Shown: positions 5,622 to 13,293 of the stretch, piece after piece | Position numbering within the stretch: the stretch's first letter is position 1 | Layout: each line of letters starts with the position of its first letter | Assembly (NCBI GenBank): GCA_016937825.1 | Contig: JAFGVT010000012.1 | Span: 1 to 13,293 of the forward strand | DNA length: 13,293 bases | From: Fidelibacterota bacterium | GTDB lineage: Bacteria; Fidelibacterota; Fidelibacteria; Fidelibacterales; Fidelibacteraceae | Direction: 5' to 3' | Program-made: the position numbers and the translations under genes | Notes under the pieces: model-generated | Told to the model about the DNA's origin: nothing | What the model saw: only the letters and a program-made list of their open reading frames with translations | Databases searched by the model: none

Positions 5622-6698
5622 ATGAAAAAAATAGTCAGTCTGTTCAAAAAGGACGTTCTGCTCGGCATCAAGGATGTGTTCATTCTTCTTGAGATCGCCT
5701 TTGCCGTCCTGATCATGCTGCTCCTGCTTTTCGTGTTCCCCAAGGACATCAAGCGGGACGCCATGGTCTACATCTGTGACGAGACCGGCCTGGTCCGGAA
5801 TATTGTCGACAAGATGGCGGGAGACGGGGATGCCGAGCTTGACTTCGATGTTCTCGTCGACAGCCGCGACGCCATCGTTCAGGGCATGATCAAAAACCGC
5901 AACGCCATGGGCGTGGTCATCAGCTATGGCGATGAAACGGTCTATAAGACCGAAATGCTGGTCCAGCCCTACACGACAAAGGCCATGATGGCCGCCGTGG
6001 AAACCGAAATGGAGGATCTGCTCTCCATACTTCATCCGCCTTTGGGGACATACCCCCCGGATGTCTATTCCTCCGTAAAACTGACCGCCCTTCAGGAAGG
6101 GCTTCGCGATGAGATCCCCTTCAACAAACGCATCCTGCCGGCGATCATCGTGATGATGATCGGCATCATCGGGATGTTCGCGATGGTCTCACTGATCGGG
6201 CAGGAACGCGCGGACGCGACGATCCGCGCTTTCCGGGTGACACCCACCGGCATGACCGGGTTCCTGATCAGCAAGAACCTGATGCTGCTGGCGGTCAGCG
6301 TTGTAACCTTTTCCGTGATCTACATTCCCGTGATGGGCGGTTTTTCCGGCTATCTGCCGGCCCTGCTGATCACGCTGCTGACGGTGGTGTTCGGGTCCGC
6401 GATCGGAACCTTTCTGGGGTCGTTCTTCGACAGTCCCATGGCCTCGATCGGCTGGGTCGTCCTGCTGATGATGATCCTGTCCTTGCCGGCCATTTCGCTT
6501 TTTGCGCCGGTCTTTTCTCCCGAATGGCTGAAATTTCTTCCGACCTATCATTCCTTGTTCGGACTGGATGCCGCCCTCTTCCCGGATAACAATCATCACA
6601 TTATCGTGCAAAGCGCGCTGATCCTTGCCGCCGTCGATATCGTGCTGGCGGTCCTGGCCGGCCGCGTGTTCGTGAACCGCGTCAGGAAGGAGGGCTGA
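5622..6698 (+). CDS. ABC-2 type transporter permease, first subunit
   Basis: 358-residue inner-membrane protein with ABC-2 permease topology. One N-terminal membrane helix (about 19-39) is followed by an extracytoplasmic domain of about 130 residues (40-170). Five further helices follow (about 173-195, 214-236, 241-263, 270-295 and 328-350). The charged loop after the second helix, GQERADATIRAFRVTPTGMTGFLISKNL, is the coupling segment typical of ABC-2 permeases, which contacts the ATPase. It lies 9 nt after the ATPase gene, with AGGAG just before its ATG, and 1 nt before the second permease. The two permeases differ in sequence, so a heterodimeric pore is likely. Probable substrates in this family are drugs, lipids, peptides or sodium; the sequence does not decide. 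Confidence 0.88.
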   Translation: MKKIVSLFKKDVLLGIKDVFILLEIAFAVLIMLLLLFVFPKDIKRDAMVYICDETGLVRNIVDKMAGDGDAELDFDVLVDSRDAIVQGMIKNRNAMGVVISYGDETVYKTEMLVQPYTTKAMMAAVETEMEDLLSILHPPLGTYPPDVYSSVKLTALQEGLRDEIPFNKRILPAIIVMMIGIIGMFAMVSLIGQERADATIRAFRVTPTGMTGFLISKNLMLLAVSVVTFSVIYIPVMGGFSGYLPALLITLLTVVFGSAIGTFLGSFFDSPMASIGWVVLLMMILSLPAISLFAPVFSPEWLKFLPTYHSLFGLDAALFPDNNHHIIVQSALILAAVDIVLAVLAGRVFVNRVRKEG

Positions 6699-6699
6699 T

Positions 6700-7746
6700 A
6701 TGAAACAACTGCTGCAAATGTTCAAGTTTGATCTGAAATCGAATCTGTCCGGCATGATGGGCATCTACATGCTGATCGTCCCCTTGATCATGATCATCGT
6801 TCTGCGTTTTTTCCTGCCCAGCATGGACAGCACCGCGGCGACCCTCGCGGTGGTAACCGAGGGACCTTATGCCGTCGCTCCCGAAGTCGTGGCCGAACTG
6901 GAAACCTTCGCCAAGGTCAAACGCTTTGATTCGATCGAGGATATGGAACAAAAACTCCGCGGAACCGGAACGGTCGAAGGCCTTTACCGAGACCCCGATA
7001 CGGAACAGTATGTCTCGGTTCTGGAACGGAACATTGAAAAGAACACGGTCTTCTCAAGCGGAGCCCGGGTTATCCGTCAGCTGTATATTCGGGAGAACTA
7101 TCCCGACCGGCCGAAAACCAACGCCTTTACTTACGGCGTTCCGAAGGAATTAGCCGACAGAAGCGCAACCTCCCCCGTCGCCACCATGGGCGGAGCCGTT
7201 TTCCTGCTGTTCATGACCTTTATTTCCGCATTTATCATCGGATTGGGTGTCGTGAACGACAAAGAACTGGGAACGGACATGGCCTTGCGCATTACGCCGC
7301 TGACAAAAATGGAATACTATGTGGGAAAGAGCATTCTTCCCCTGCTTGTCTCGGCCTTTTATGCCATTATTTCCCTGCTGATCCTGGGACTGATGCACGT
7401 CAATATCCTGCAGGTCTATATCGTGGTCATCACCTCCTTTTCGATCACCCTGCTCTTCGGCTTGCTGATCGGGGCGCTGGCCGGCAACGACAACGAGGCC
7501 ATCGGGATCGGAAAAATGCTCGGCATGCTCCTGATGCTGTCCGTTCTCGGCGGCACCCTGCTTCCGGAATCATGGCGCTGGATCGTTTACTGGACGCCCT
7601 TCTACTGGGTTTATAACGTCCTGGAGTCCGTGTTCACCCAAACGGCGACCTGGGGTGATTTCGCCTGGAAGAATGCGCTCATTATGGCGATCTGCGGTCT
7701 GTATTTTATCCTGCTGCGCAAAAAGATCGTAAAGGGCTTGTCATAA
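6700..7746 (+). CDS. ABC-2 type transporter permease, second subunit
   Basis: 348 residues with the same layout as the preceding gene: an N-terminal helix (about 19-39), a soluble external domain (about 40-155), then helices from about 160 to the C-terminus, ending with the basic tail RKKIVKG. The coupling loop NDKELGTDMALRITPLTKMEYYVGKSIL follows the second helix, and the ABC-2 signature-like stretch GMLLMLSVLGGTLLPESWRWIVYWTPFYWVYN is near 270-300. The strong AAGGAGG Shine-Dalgarno lies inside the end of the first permease gene, and only 1 nt separates stop and start, so the two are translationally coupled and likely pair 1:1. Confidence 0.88.
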   Translation: MKQLLQMFKFDLKSNLSGMMGIYMLIVPLIMIIVLRFFLPSMDSTAATLAVVTEGPYAVAPEVVAELETFAKVKRFDSIEDMEQKLRGTGTVEGLYRDPDTEQYVSVLERNIEKNTVFSSGARVIRQLYIRENYPDRPKTNAFTYGVPKELADRSATSPVATMGGAVFLLFMTFISAFIIGLGVVNDKELGTDMALRITPLTKMEYYVGKSILPLLVSAFYAIISLLILGLMHVNILQVYIVVITSFSITLLFGLLIGALAGNDNEAIGIGKMLGMLLMLSVLGGTLLPESWRWIVYWTPFYWVYNVLESVFTQTATWGDFAWKNALIMAICGLYFILLRKKIVKGLS

Positions 7747-7754
7747 GAAGATAA

Positions 7755-7780
7755 GGTTGAGATTGAGGTTGAGGTTGAGA
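7755..7780. repeat. Tandem hexamer repeat (GGTTGA)
   Basis: Four and a third units: GGTTGA, GATTGA, GGTTGA, GGTTGA, GA. It starts 9 nt after the last exporter stop codon. The pattern resembles short tandem hexamers seen between genes in some bacterial genomes. Its function is unknown. Confidence 0.75.
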
Positions 7781-7877
7781 AGGGATCCGACATTTATACC
7801 GAATTCCTATAACTCGCGACGAACTTGACCCAGAGCTTAATACCTGGAACTTTGAATAAATTTAGGAGGAACAGAAT

Positions 7878-8093
7878 ATGTTTTACTTAGCGATCTTTCT
7901 GGTACTGTACGGTGTGTTTTGTCTGATCTTCAGTTTAACAAAAAAACCCGCTAAAATGTGGAATATGGGAAAGATCCAGGCTTTCGTCAAGATCATGGGC
8001 GAGATCGGCACGCAGATCTTTTTATTTATTTTTGGCGGCGCCTCCCTGGGGATCGGCATCTGGCTGCTGATCAAATACTGGCCGGCCGCCTGA
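7878..8093 (+). CDS. Small two-helix membrane protein of unknown function
   Basis: 71 residues, very hydrophobic. Helix 1 covers about 3-20 and helix 2 about 46-65, joined by a basic cytoplasmic-type loop (TKKPAKMWNMGKIQAF) at 21-36; the termini would then face outward. I do not recognise a family. A very strong AGGAGG 9 nt before the ATG and a clean frame support it as real. It lies 131 nt after the exporter operon in the same direction, so it could be a late member of that operon or have its own promoter. TTGACC at about 7824 resembles a -35, but no good -10 follows. Confidence 0.75.
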   Translation: MFYLAIFLVLYGVFCLIFSLTKKPAKMWNMGKIQAFVKIMGEIGTQIFLFIFGGASLGIGIWLLIKYWPAA

Positions 8094-8250
8094 GAAAGCA
8101 AAGCGCGGCGGGGGAGAACTTTTAACCGGACCTTCCTCTCATCCTGTCTTTCTCCTGATGTGGATGCTTTTTTTGGCGATCGAAATCGAAGGACCGGCAC
8201 GCATCGGCTGACAAATCCTGCCGTCACCGCGACCCATCCCGCTTCCGTTA

Positions 8251-8266
8251 AATATAATTTTATATT
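8251..8266. promoter_or_regulatory. AT-rich perfect inverted repeat upstream of sensor promoter
   Basis: AATATAA-TT-TTATATT, 7-bp arms. It lies about 27 bp upstream of the predicted -35, a position suited to an activator site or an UP-like element. Confidence 0.35.
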
Positions 8267-8292
8267 ATTCTTAACTTGCAGTATCTATTTTC

Positions 8293-8321
8293 TTGTTGTG
8301 CATGTTGATTCGGCCTATATT
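8293..8321 (+). promoter_or_regulatory. Predicted promoter of the PAS sensor gene
   Basis: TTGTTG (8293-8298), a 17-bp spacer and TATATT (8316-8321). Transcription would begin near 8328, about 110 nt before the start codon. Confidence 0.5.
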
Positions 8322-8439
8322 TCAGATAAAGAAAAATATACAATTCGTGCAGGGTTTGGAGAGTAAGCTCCCGTTAAAAGAAATTAGCATGAAAAACAGT
8401 CCGGGACCTAACGGAAAGTAACCCTTTTAAAGGCAAGGC

Positions 8440-11400
8440 ATGAAAACCACCAAAAGCAGGACCGCAACGGTAAGCGTCCGGAATGGCAATCGGCAAGAAA
8501 AGGTGCGGATCACGTCGAAGTTAAAACCTCAGGTTCCTTCGGAGATCATTCAAAAATGGCAATCCCTGCTGGATGTAAGCGCAAAAGTGATCAATGTCCC
8601 GGTTGCCCTGATCATGCAGTTGCACGAAAAACACATTGAGGTCTTTCTAAAAAGCAACACACCCGGCAATCCCTACAAATCCGGCGAAAAAGCGGAACTG
8701 GTTTACGGACTTTACTGCGAGACCGTGATCGGAACGCAGGAAATGCTGCTGCTCCCCGATGCACGAAAAGATCCCCTCTGGAACAAGAACAATCCCGACA
8801 TTGATCTGAATATGATCTCCTATCTCGGATTCCCCCTGAACTGGCCGGACGGCGAGGTGTTCGGGACCGTCTGTCTGCTTGACAGCAAAAAAAACACCTA
8901 CGGAAAAGATACGGTTGAACTGTTCGGGAAGATCCGGGACATCATCGAATCAGACCTGGAAAAAATGCTGGACGATCAGATAAAAGAACTTAAATCCAGG
9001 GACCTGGCGGAACGCGTCAAGGAACTGACCTGTCTGTTTGCCTTATCCCACCTCAAGGAGAGGCAGGAATTATCTCAGAATGAATTTTTTCAAGCGGCGG
9101 TGGAAATCATCCCCCCTGCCTTTCAGTTTTCCGGAGATTGTTGTGCGCGAATTCGCTGCTGCGGGAACACCTACACAAGCAAGGGATTCCGGGAATCGCC
9201 CTGGAAACAGGAGGCGCTGATACCCGCAGGAACAGACACGGCGGGCAGTATCGAAGTTTTTTATTTAAAAGACCTGCTTTCAGAAGACGGGGGACCTTTT
9301 TTAAAGGAAGAAAAAGATCTGCTGGAAAGCCTCGCCATCAACATCGGACTTTATCTTGAACGTACCTCAGCCGAAGACGCACTGAAACGAAGCCGGGAAA
9401 ATCTGCGCACGATTCTGAATTCCATTGGGGACGCGGTCATTGCGACCGATACGGCAGGACGCATCACGGGCATGAATCCGGTCGCCGAAAGCCTGACCGG
9501 ATGGAAAGCAAAAGATGCGCTGGGGTCGTTGTTTGAAGACGTTTTCCGTGTTGTCCATACCGGAACGGGAAAACCCGCCGCCAATCCCGTTGAGAAAGTG
9601 TTGAAAACCGGCAGGGTCGAAGGGCTGGCCCGTCACACCAAACTGATCTCAAAGAACGGGGAAGAATATCAGATCGACGATTCGGGCGCGCCCATCCGGG
9701 ACGAACAGGGAAACATCTCCGGGGTGGTCATGGTCTTCCGTGACATTACCTCAAGTTATCAGGCTCAAAAACAGCTCTTTGAAAGTGAGGCCCGGTTCCG
9801 GGAGCTGTTCGAGAACATGAGCACTTGCGTGGCGGTTTACCGGCCTTTGGGCAACGGGGATGATTTCGAGATCGTCGGCTTCAACAAAGCCGCCGAAAAG
9901 ATTGAGAAGATCGATCGCGAAAAGGTTCTGGGGAAAAAGGTCACCGAGGTGTTCCCCGGGGTAATTGACATGGGGCTTTTTAATGTCCTCAGGCACGTTT
10001 GGGAAACCGGCGATCCCCAAAATTTTCCCATAACCCTATACCGGGATGAACGCGTTTCGGGCTGGCGCGTAAATTATATCTATAAACTTCCGTCCGGAGA
10101 CATCGTTGCGCTTTATGATGATCTGACCGAAAAGAAGATCGCCGATGAAGTTCTGAAAACAAATTATTCCCTGCTCCGCATTGCGGGCGAATGCGCCCAT
10201 TTCGGAGGCTGGAGCGTTGACCTCGCAAACAATCTCTGCACCTGGTCCGATGCGGTGGCTGACATTCACGAGGTACCGAGAGGCTACGCGCCGCCCGTGG
10301 AGGACGGTATCGCTTTCTATGCCCCGGAATGGCGGGAAAAGATCATCCGGGTGTTCCGCGATTGCGCAGAAAAGGGCATCTCCTACGACGAGGAAATGGA
10401 GATCCTGACAAAGAAAGGAAAACGGAAATGGGTCCGCACCGTCGGGCATCCGGTCCGGGATGAAAACGGCAGGATCATCAAAGTACAAGGTGCTTTTCAA
10501 GATATCAGCCAACAAAAACAGGCTGAAGAAACTTATCGCAACCTCTTCCAGAACGCCCAGGTGGGTCTGTTCAGGACCCGGGTCGAGGACGGCAAGATCC
10601 TGGAAAGCAATGAAAAGCTCGCGCAGATGTTCGGATACGAGAACAGAGAAGATTTCATCGGCAACTACCTGACGTCTGAAAATTATGCGGATCCCGGAAC
10701 ACGTGAAAAGATGCTGAAAAAGATCCGGGAAACGGGAAAGGTGCAAAACTTCGAAGCACGCTTTAAACGAAAGGACGGATCGCTCTTCTGGGCGCAATAC
10801 ACGGCCAGGATAATGAAGGACGAGGGCTGGATCGAGGGTGTGGCCGAAGACATCACCGTAAGAAAAAACACCGAGGAACGGCTCGCCCATTCGCACGAAC
10901 TTCTCCGCTATATCATTGAACATGCCAATTCGGCGGTCGCCGTTCACGACCGGGACATGCGCTATATCTATGTCAGTCAGCAATATCTCGATCAATACAA
11001 GATCAAGGAAAAAAACATTATCGGGAAGCATCACTATGATGTCTTCCCCGATCTGCCGCAGAGATGGCGGGACATTCATCAGAAAGTGCTGAAAGGTGAG
11101 ATATTCTCCGCCGACCGGGACCCCTACTGCCGGGATGACGGCTCGGTCGAGTGGACCCGCTGGGAATGCCGACCCTGGTATGAGAACGACGGCTCCATCG
11201 GCGGCCTGATCGTATATACTGCGGTCATTACCGACGATGTGCTTCGGGAACAGGCCCTGAAAGAAAGCGAGGAAAAATACCGTCTGATCGTGGAAAATGC
11301 GAACGACGGGATCGAGATCACTCAACAGGATAAGATCATCTTTGCCAACAAACGTTTTTCGGACATGCTGGGCTACACGGCCGATGAGGTCAAAGACATT

Positions 11401-12987
11401 CCCTTCAGCCGGATTTTTACCGAAAAAGCAATCTTCGAACTCAAAGAACGCGAAACGAAACGCCGAAAGGGCGAAACGAAAACACACCACTATGAAACGA
11501 CCTTCCGGAAAAAAGACGGGAGTGTGATCAATGTGAGCGTAAACTATGATATCATCGATTTTAAGGGCAAACCCGCCACCTTCGCCATCGTCCGGGATAT
11601 CACCGAACAGAAGCAGGCCGACGAACTGTTGAAAGCCAGTGAAGAAAAATATCGCCATTTATTTGAATCGATGGATCAGGGCGTGGTCTACCAGAATGCA
11701 AAAGGGGAGATCATTTCCGTCAATCCCGCCGCCGAGCATATTCTGGGCCTGAGCCTGGACCAGATGAGAAGCAAAACATCCCATGATCCGAGCTGGAAAG
11801 CCGTGGATAAGGACAAGAACACGCTTCCCGGGAAAGATCATCCCGCCATTGTCGCGTTGCGCACGGGAGAAAAAGTAGTGAACTTCCTCCAGGGAATCTA
11901 TAATCCTAAAAACAAGGACTATATCTGGATCATGGTGAACTCAACACCTCTTTTCGACAAGGGCATGAATAAACCTTACGGCGTTTATTCCACATTCCTG
12001 GATATCACGGATCTGATCCAAACGGAAAAAGAACTGGAAACCAGCGAGAACAAACTGAAATCCCTGTTCGAGAACATGACCGAGGGATTCGCCCTGCATA
12101 AGATCATCACGAACAGCGCCGGCGAACCCGTCGATTACGTTTTTCTTGAGGTCAACCCGGCATTTGAACGACTGACCGGCCTCTTAAAAGAAAACATTAT
12201 CGGCAAGGCGGTCACAAAGGTCCTGCCCGGCATTGAAAAGGATCCCGCAGACTGGATCGGCAAATACGGCGGGGTGGCGCTCAACAATACAACCCTTGTC
12301 TTTGAAGACTATTCTGAGTCGCTTGGGAAATGGTACATCATATCGGCCTTCTCTCCGCAAAAGGATCTTTTTGCCACCACGATCATCGATGTAACGGAAA
12401 AAAAATTATCCGAGATCAAAATGCGCGAGATGGCCGATTTTCTCAGCCTTGCCTACAATGCCGCCCATCTGGGCATTTGGAAGCATGATATCCTGAGCGG
12501 CATAATTACCTTTGATGAAAAAGCCCGGGAATACTATGGGACAGAATCGACGACTATCTCAATCGACGCTTTGATGAAATGTATCCACCCCCGTGACCTG
12601 CAGCGCCTGAACGAGGAAATGGCAAAGGTGATCAATCCTGAGCATAACGGCAATTTTACGACCGAATACCGGGTTATTCATGCCGACAAAAGCGTCCATT
12701 GGCTTGAGGTGAACACACGGATAAATTTTGAAGGAACCGGACCGTCAAAGAAACCTGTTCTGGGTTTTGGGACCGTGCTTGACATCAGTGAACGCAAACG
12801 GTCCGAAATTGAACTCCTGAATCTGAAGAACGAGCTGGAGCTGCAGGTTGAAGAACAAACCCGGGAACTGAAAGAAAAGTTGAACGAACTGGAACGCTTC
12901 CGCGAAGCGACCATCAACCGGGAATTCCGCATGAAGGAATTGCGGGATGAGATCGATCTGCTGAAAGCACAATTAAGCAAAGGCTGA
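8440..12987 (+). CDS. Cytoplasmic multi-sensor protein: 2 GAF-type and 9 PAS domains, no output domain
   Basis: 1515 residues, no signal peptide or membrane helix. Domain order by approximate residue: GAF 40-176 (GLYCETVI; YLGFPLNWPDGEVFGTVCLLD); a GAF-like domain 187-308 with RVKEL, CARIR, PWKQ and GPFLKEE, often seen before PAS arrays; then PAS units at 318-437, 450-566, 575-695, 698-812, 819-934, 944-1058, 1068-1197, 1203-1323 and 1332-1456. Most end in a D-I-T or D-I-S type motif with a charged linker. Residues 1457-1515 form a coiled coil (LERFREATINREFRMKELRDEI) like the linker preceding or ending many PAS signalling proteins. There is no HisKA, HATPase, GGDEF, EAL, receiver or DNA-binding domain, and the stop codon is clean. 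It may pass signals by coiled-coil contact with the partner encoded 4 nt downstream (inference). Bound ligands cannot be predicted. Confidence 0.9.
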   Translation: MKTTKSRTATVSVRNGNRQEKVRITSKLKPQVPSEIIQKWQSLLDVSAKVINVPVALIMQLHEKHIEVFLKSNTPGNPYKSGEKAELVYGLYCETVIGTQEMLLLPDARKDPLWNKNNPDIDLNMISYLGFPLNWPDGEVFGTVCLLDSKKNTYGKDTVELFGKIRDIIESDLEKMLDDQIKELKSRDLAERVKELTCLFALSHLKERQELSQNEFFQAAVEIIPPAFQFSGDCCARIRCCGNTYTSKGFRESPWKQEALIPAGTDTAGSIEVFYLKDLLSEDGGPFLKEEKDLLESLAINIGLYLERTSAEDALKRSRENLRTILNSIGDAVIATDTAGRITGMNPVAESLTGWKAKDALGSLFEDVFRVVHTGTGKPAANPVEKVLKTGRVEGLARHTKLISKNGEEYQIDDSGAPIRDEQGNISGVVMVFRDITSSYQAQKQLFESEARFRELFENMSTCVAVYRPLGNGDDFEIVGFNKAAEKIEKIDREKVLGKKVTEVFPGVIDMGLFNVLRHVWETGDPQNFPITLYRDERVSGWRVNYIYKLPSGDIVALYDDLTEKKIADEVLKTNYSLLRIAGECAHFGGWSVDLANNLCTWSDAVADIHEVPRGYAPPVEDGIAFYAPEWREKIIRVFRDCAEKGISYDEEMEILTKKGKRKWVRTVGHPVRDENGRIIKVQGAFQDISQQKQAEETYRNLFQNAQVGLFRTRVEDGKILESNEKLAQMFGYENREDFIGNYLTSENYADPGTREKMLKKIRETGKVQNFEARFKRKDGSLFWAQYTARIMKDEGWIEGVAEDITVRKNTEERLAHSHELLRYIIEHANSAVAVHDRDMRYIYVSQQYLDQYKIKEKNIIGKHHYDVFPDLPQRWRDIHQKVLKGEIFSADRDPYCRDDGSVEWTRWECRPWYENDGSIGGLIVYTAVITDDVLREQALKESEEKYRLIVENANDGIEITQQDKIIFANKRFSDMLGYTADEVKDIPFSRIFTEKAIFELKERETKRRKGETKTHHYETTFRKKDGSVINVSVNYDIIDFKGKPATFAIVRDITEQKQADELLKASEEKYRHLFESMDQGVVYQNAKGEIISVNPAAEHILGLSLDQMRSKTSHDPSWKAVDKDKNTLPGKDHPAIVALRTGEKVVNFLQGIYNPKNKDYIWIMVNSTPLFDKGMNKPYGVYSTFLDITDLIQTEKELETSENKLKSLFENMTEGFALHKIITNSAGEPVDYVFLEVNPAFERLTGLLKENIIGKAVTKVLPGIEKDPADWIGKYGGVALNNTTLVFEDYSESLGKWYIISAFSPQKDLFATTIIDVTEKKLSEIKMREMADFLSLAYNAAHLGIWKHDILSGIITFDEKAREYYGTESTTISIDALMKCIHPRDLQRLNEEMAKVINPEHNGNFTTEYRVIHADKSVHWLEVNTRINFEGTGPSKKPVLGFGTVLDISERKRSEIELLNLKNELELQVEEQTRELKEKLNELERFREATINREFRMKELRDEIDLLKAQLSKG

Positions 12988-12991
12988 AGCC

Positions 12992-13293
12992 ATGTCCTTC
13001 ATTGATCTTCTTCGTAGAGGTTTTCGAAAGATCCGGATCCCGGCATTTGCCCTGATGATGCTGATCCCCTTTTCCGTTCAGGCCGGAACAAGCATTTCCG
13101 TGGGCATCTATCAGAACCAACCGAAAATATTTCTGAACGAGCAGGGAATGCCATCCGGGATCTTTGTCGACCTGCTGAACGAGATCGCAAAACAGGAAAA
13201 TTGGACTCTCCGCTATGTTCCCGGGACCTGGGATCAATGTCTTGATCATCTGAAGACGGGGACGATCGATCTGCTTCCGGACATGGCCCTTTC
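12992..13293 (+). CDS. Secreted/membrane sensor with solute-binding (SBP_bac_3-like) domain, partial
   Basis: Starts at ATG 12992 and runs open past the window edge (100 codons visible). An N-terminal basic segment (LRRGFRKIR) and hydrophobic stretch 17-30 end in SVQA-G, a plausible signal peptidase site at about 31. From there the sequence VGIYQNQPKIFLNEQG, SGIFVDLLNEIAKQENW and TGTIDLLPDMA matches the start of a family 3 periplasmic solute-binding (Venus flytrap) domain. In this context the domain usually belongs to BvgS/EvgS-like histidine kinases or to cyclic-di-GMP enzymes rather than transporters; the deciding C-terminus is outside the window. It begins 4 nt after the PAS array gene, so co-transcription is nearly certain. 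Confidence 0.82.
   Translation, partial: MSFIDLLRRGFRKIRIPAFALMMLIPFSVQAGTSISVGIYQNQPKIFLNEQGMPSGIFVDLLNEIAKQENWTLRYVPGTWDQCLDHLKTGTIDLLPDMAL

Larger units (their letters stand above)
8094..8439 (+). other. Intergenic leader region of the PAS sensor operon
   Basis: 346 bp without a supportable gene. It holds an AT palindrome (8251-8266), a predicted promoter (8293-8321) and a leader of about 110 nt that can fold: GGAG/CTCC around 8357-8371, and CCGTTA (about 8371-8376) with TAACGG (about 8410-8415). AAAGG at about 8429-8433 is the ribosome binding site for the ATG at 8440. No terminator for the small membrane gene was found. Confidence 0.45.

Noticed and set aside
5069..5764. 231-codon minus-strand frame across the ABC genes
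   Set aside because: It is antisense to two clearly coding genes and has no domain or ribosome binding site.
8389..8421. Ten-codon ATG frame in the PAS leader as a leader peptide
   Set aside because: It has only a weak A-rich upstream sequence and no regulatory codon bias, and it is too short to support without expression data.
10036..11658. 540-codon open frame on the minus strand
   Set aside because: It lies wholly antisense to the PAS domain region, and its translation shows no family motif. Long antisense frames arise readily opposite GC-rich coding DNA; the plus-strand protein is unmistakable.

Overview
The window is ordinary bacterial chromosome of mid-to-high GC, with dense coding on both strands broken by several unusually rich intergenic regions. 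I cannot name the species. A lipoprotein signal, a secreted solute-binding sensor and huge multi-PAS sensors fit a Gram-negative, environmentally versatile bacterium, for example from Desulfobacterota, Spirochaetota or similar phyla; this is inference. No rRNA, tRNA, transposase, integrase, phage gene or CRISPR array was seen.

Layout. (1) 111-1504, minus strand: a tight three-gene organic-peroxide operon in the order ohr, glutathione-peroxidase-like gene, ohrR. Its promoter (about 1556-1584) carries three related 14-bp operator-like sites, so a self-regulated OhrR circuit is the simplest reading. (2) 1820-2650, plus strand: a short-chain dehydrogenase whose reading frame has no ATG, GTG or TTG upstream of its NAD-binding loop. 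A perfect Shine-Dalgarno sits 5 nt before an ATC codon. (3) 2927-4237: a lipoprotein combining an esterase D-type alpha/beta hydrolase with a C-terminal CBM20-like starch-binding domain. The gene is bracketed by two identical 34-bp palindromic repeats. (4) 4238-4757: a 520-bp non-coding stretch with nested complementary segments and one long GC-rich hairpin, ending in the promoter of the next operon. (5) 4758-7746: an ABC-2 type exporter operon (ATPase plus two different permeases), followed by a tandem hexamer repeat and a 71-residue two-helix membrane protein. (6) 8440-12987: a 1515-residue cytoplasmic sensor with two GAF-type and nine PAS domains but no output domain. (7) 12992-end: a secreted or membrane-anchored solute-binding-domain protein that starts 4 nt later and runs off the window; it is probably the partner signalling protein.

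How the genes work together. The ohr operon detects and reduces organic and lipid hydroperoxides. The exporter operon is self-contained and its substrate unknown. The last two genes look like one signalling unit, in which a cytoplasmic sensory array and a periplasmic ligand sensor are made from the same transcript. The best candidate for something undescribed is this output-less PAS array with its partner. Next come the esterase-CBM20 lipoprotein with its flanking repeats, and the ATC start codon.
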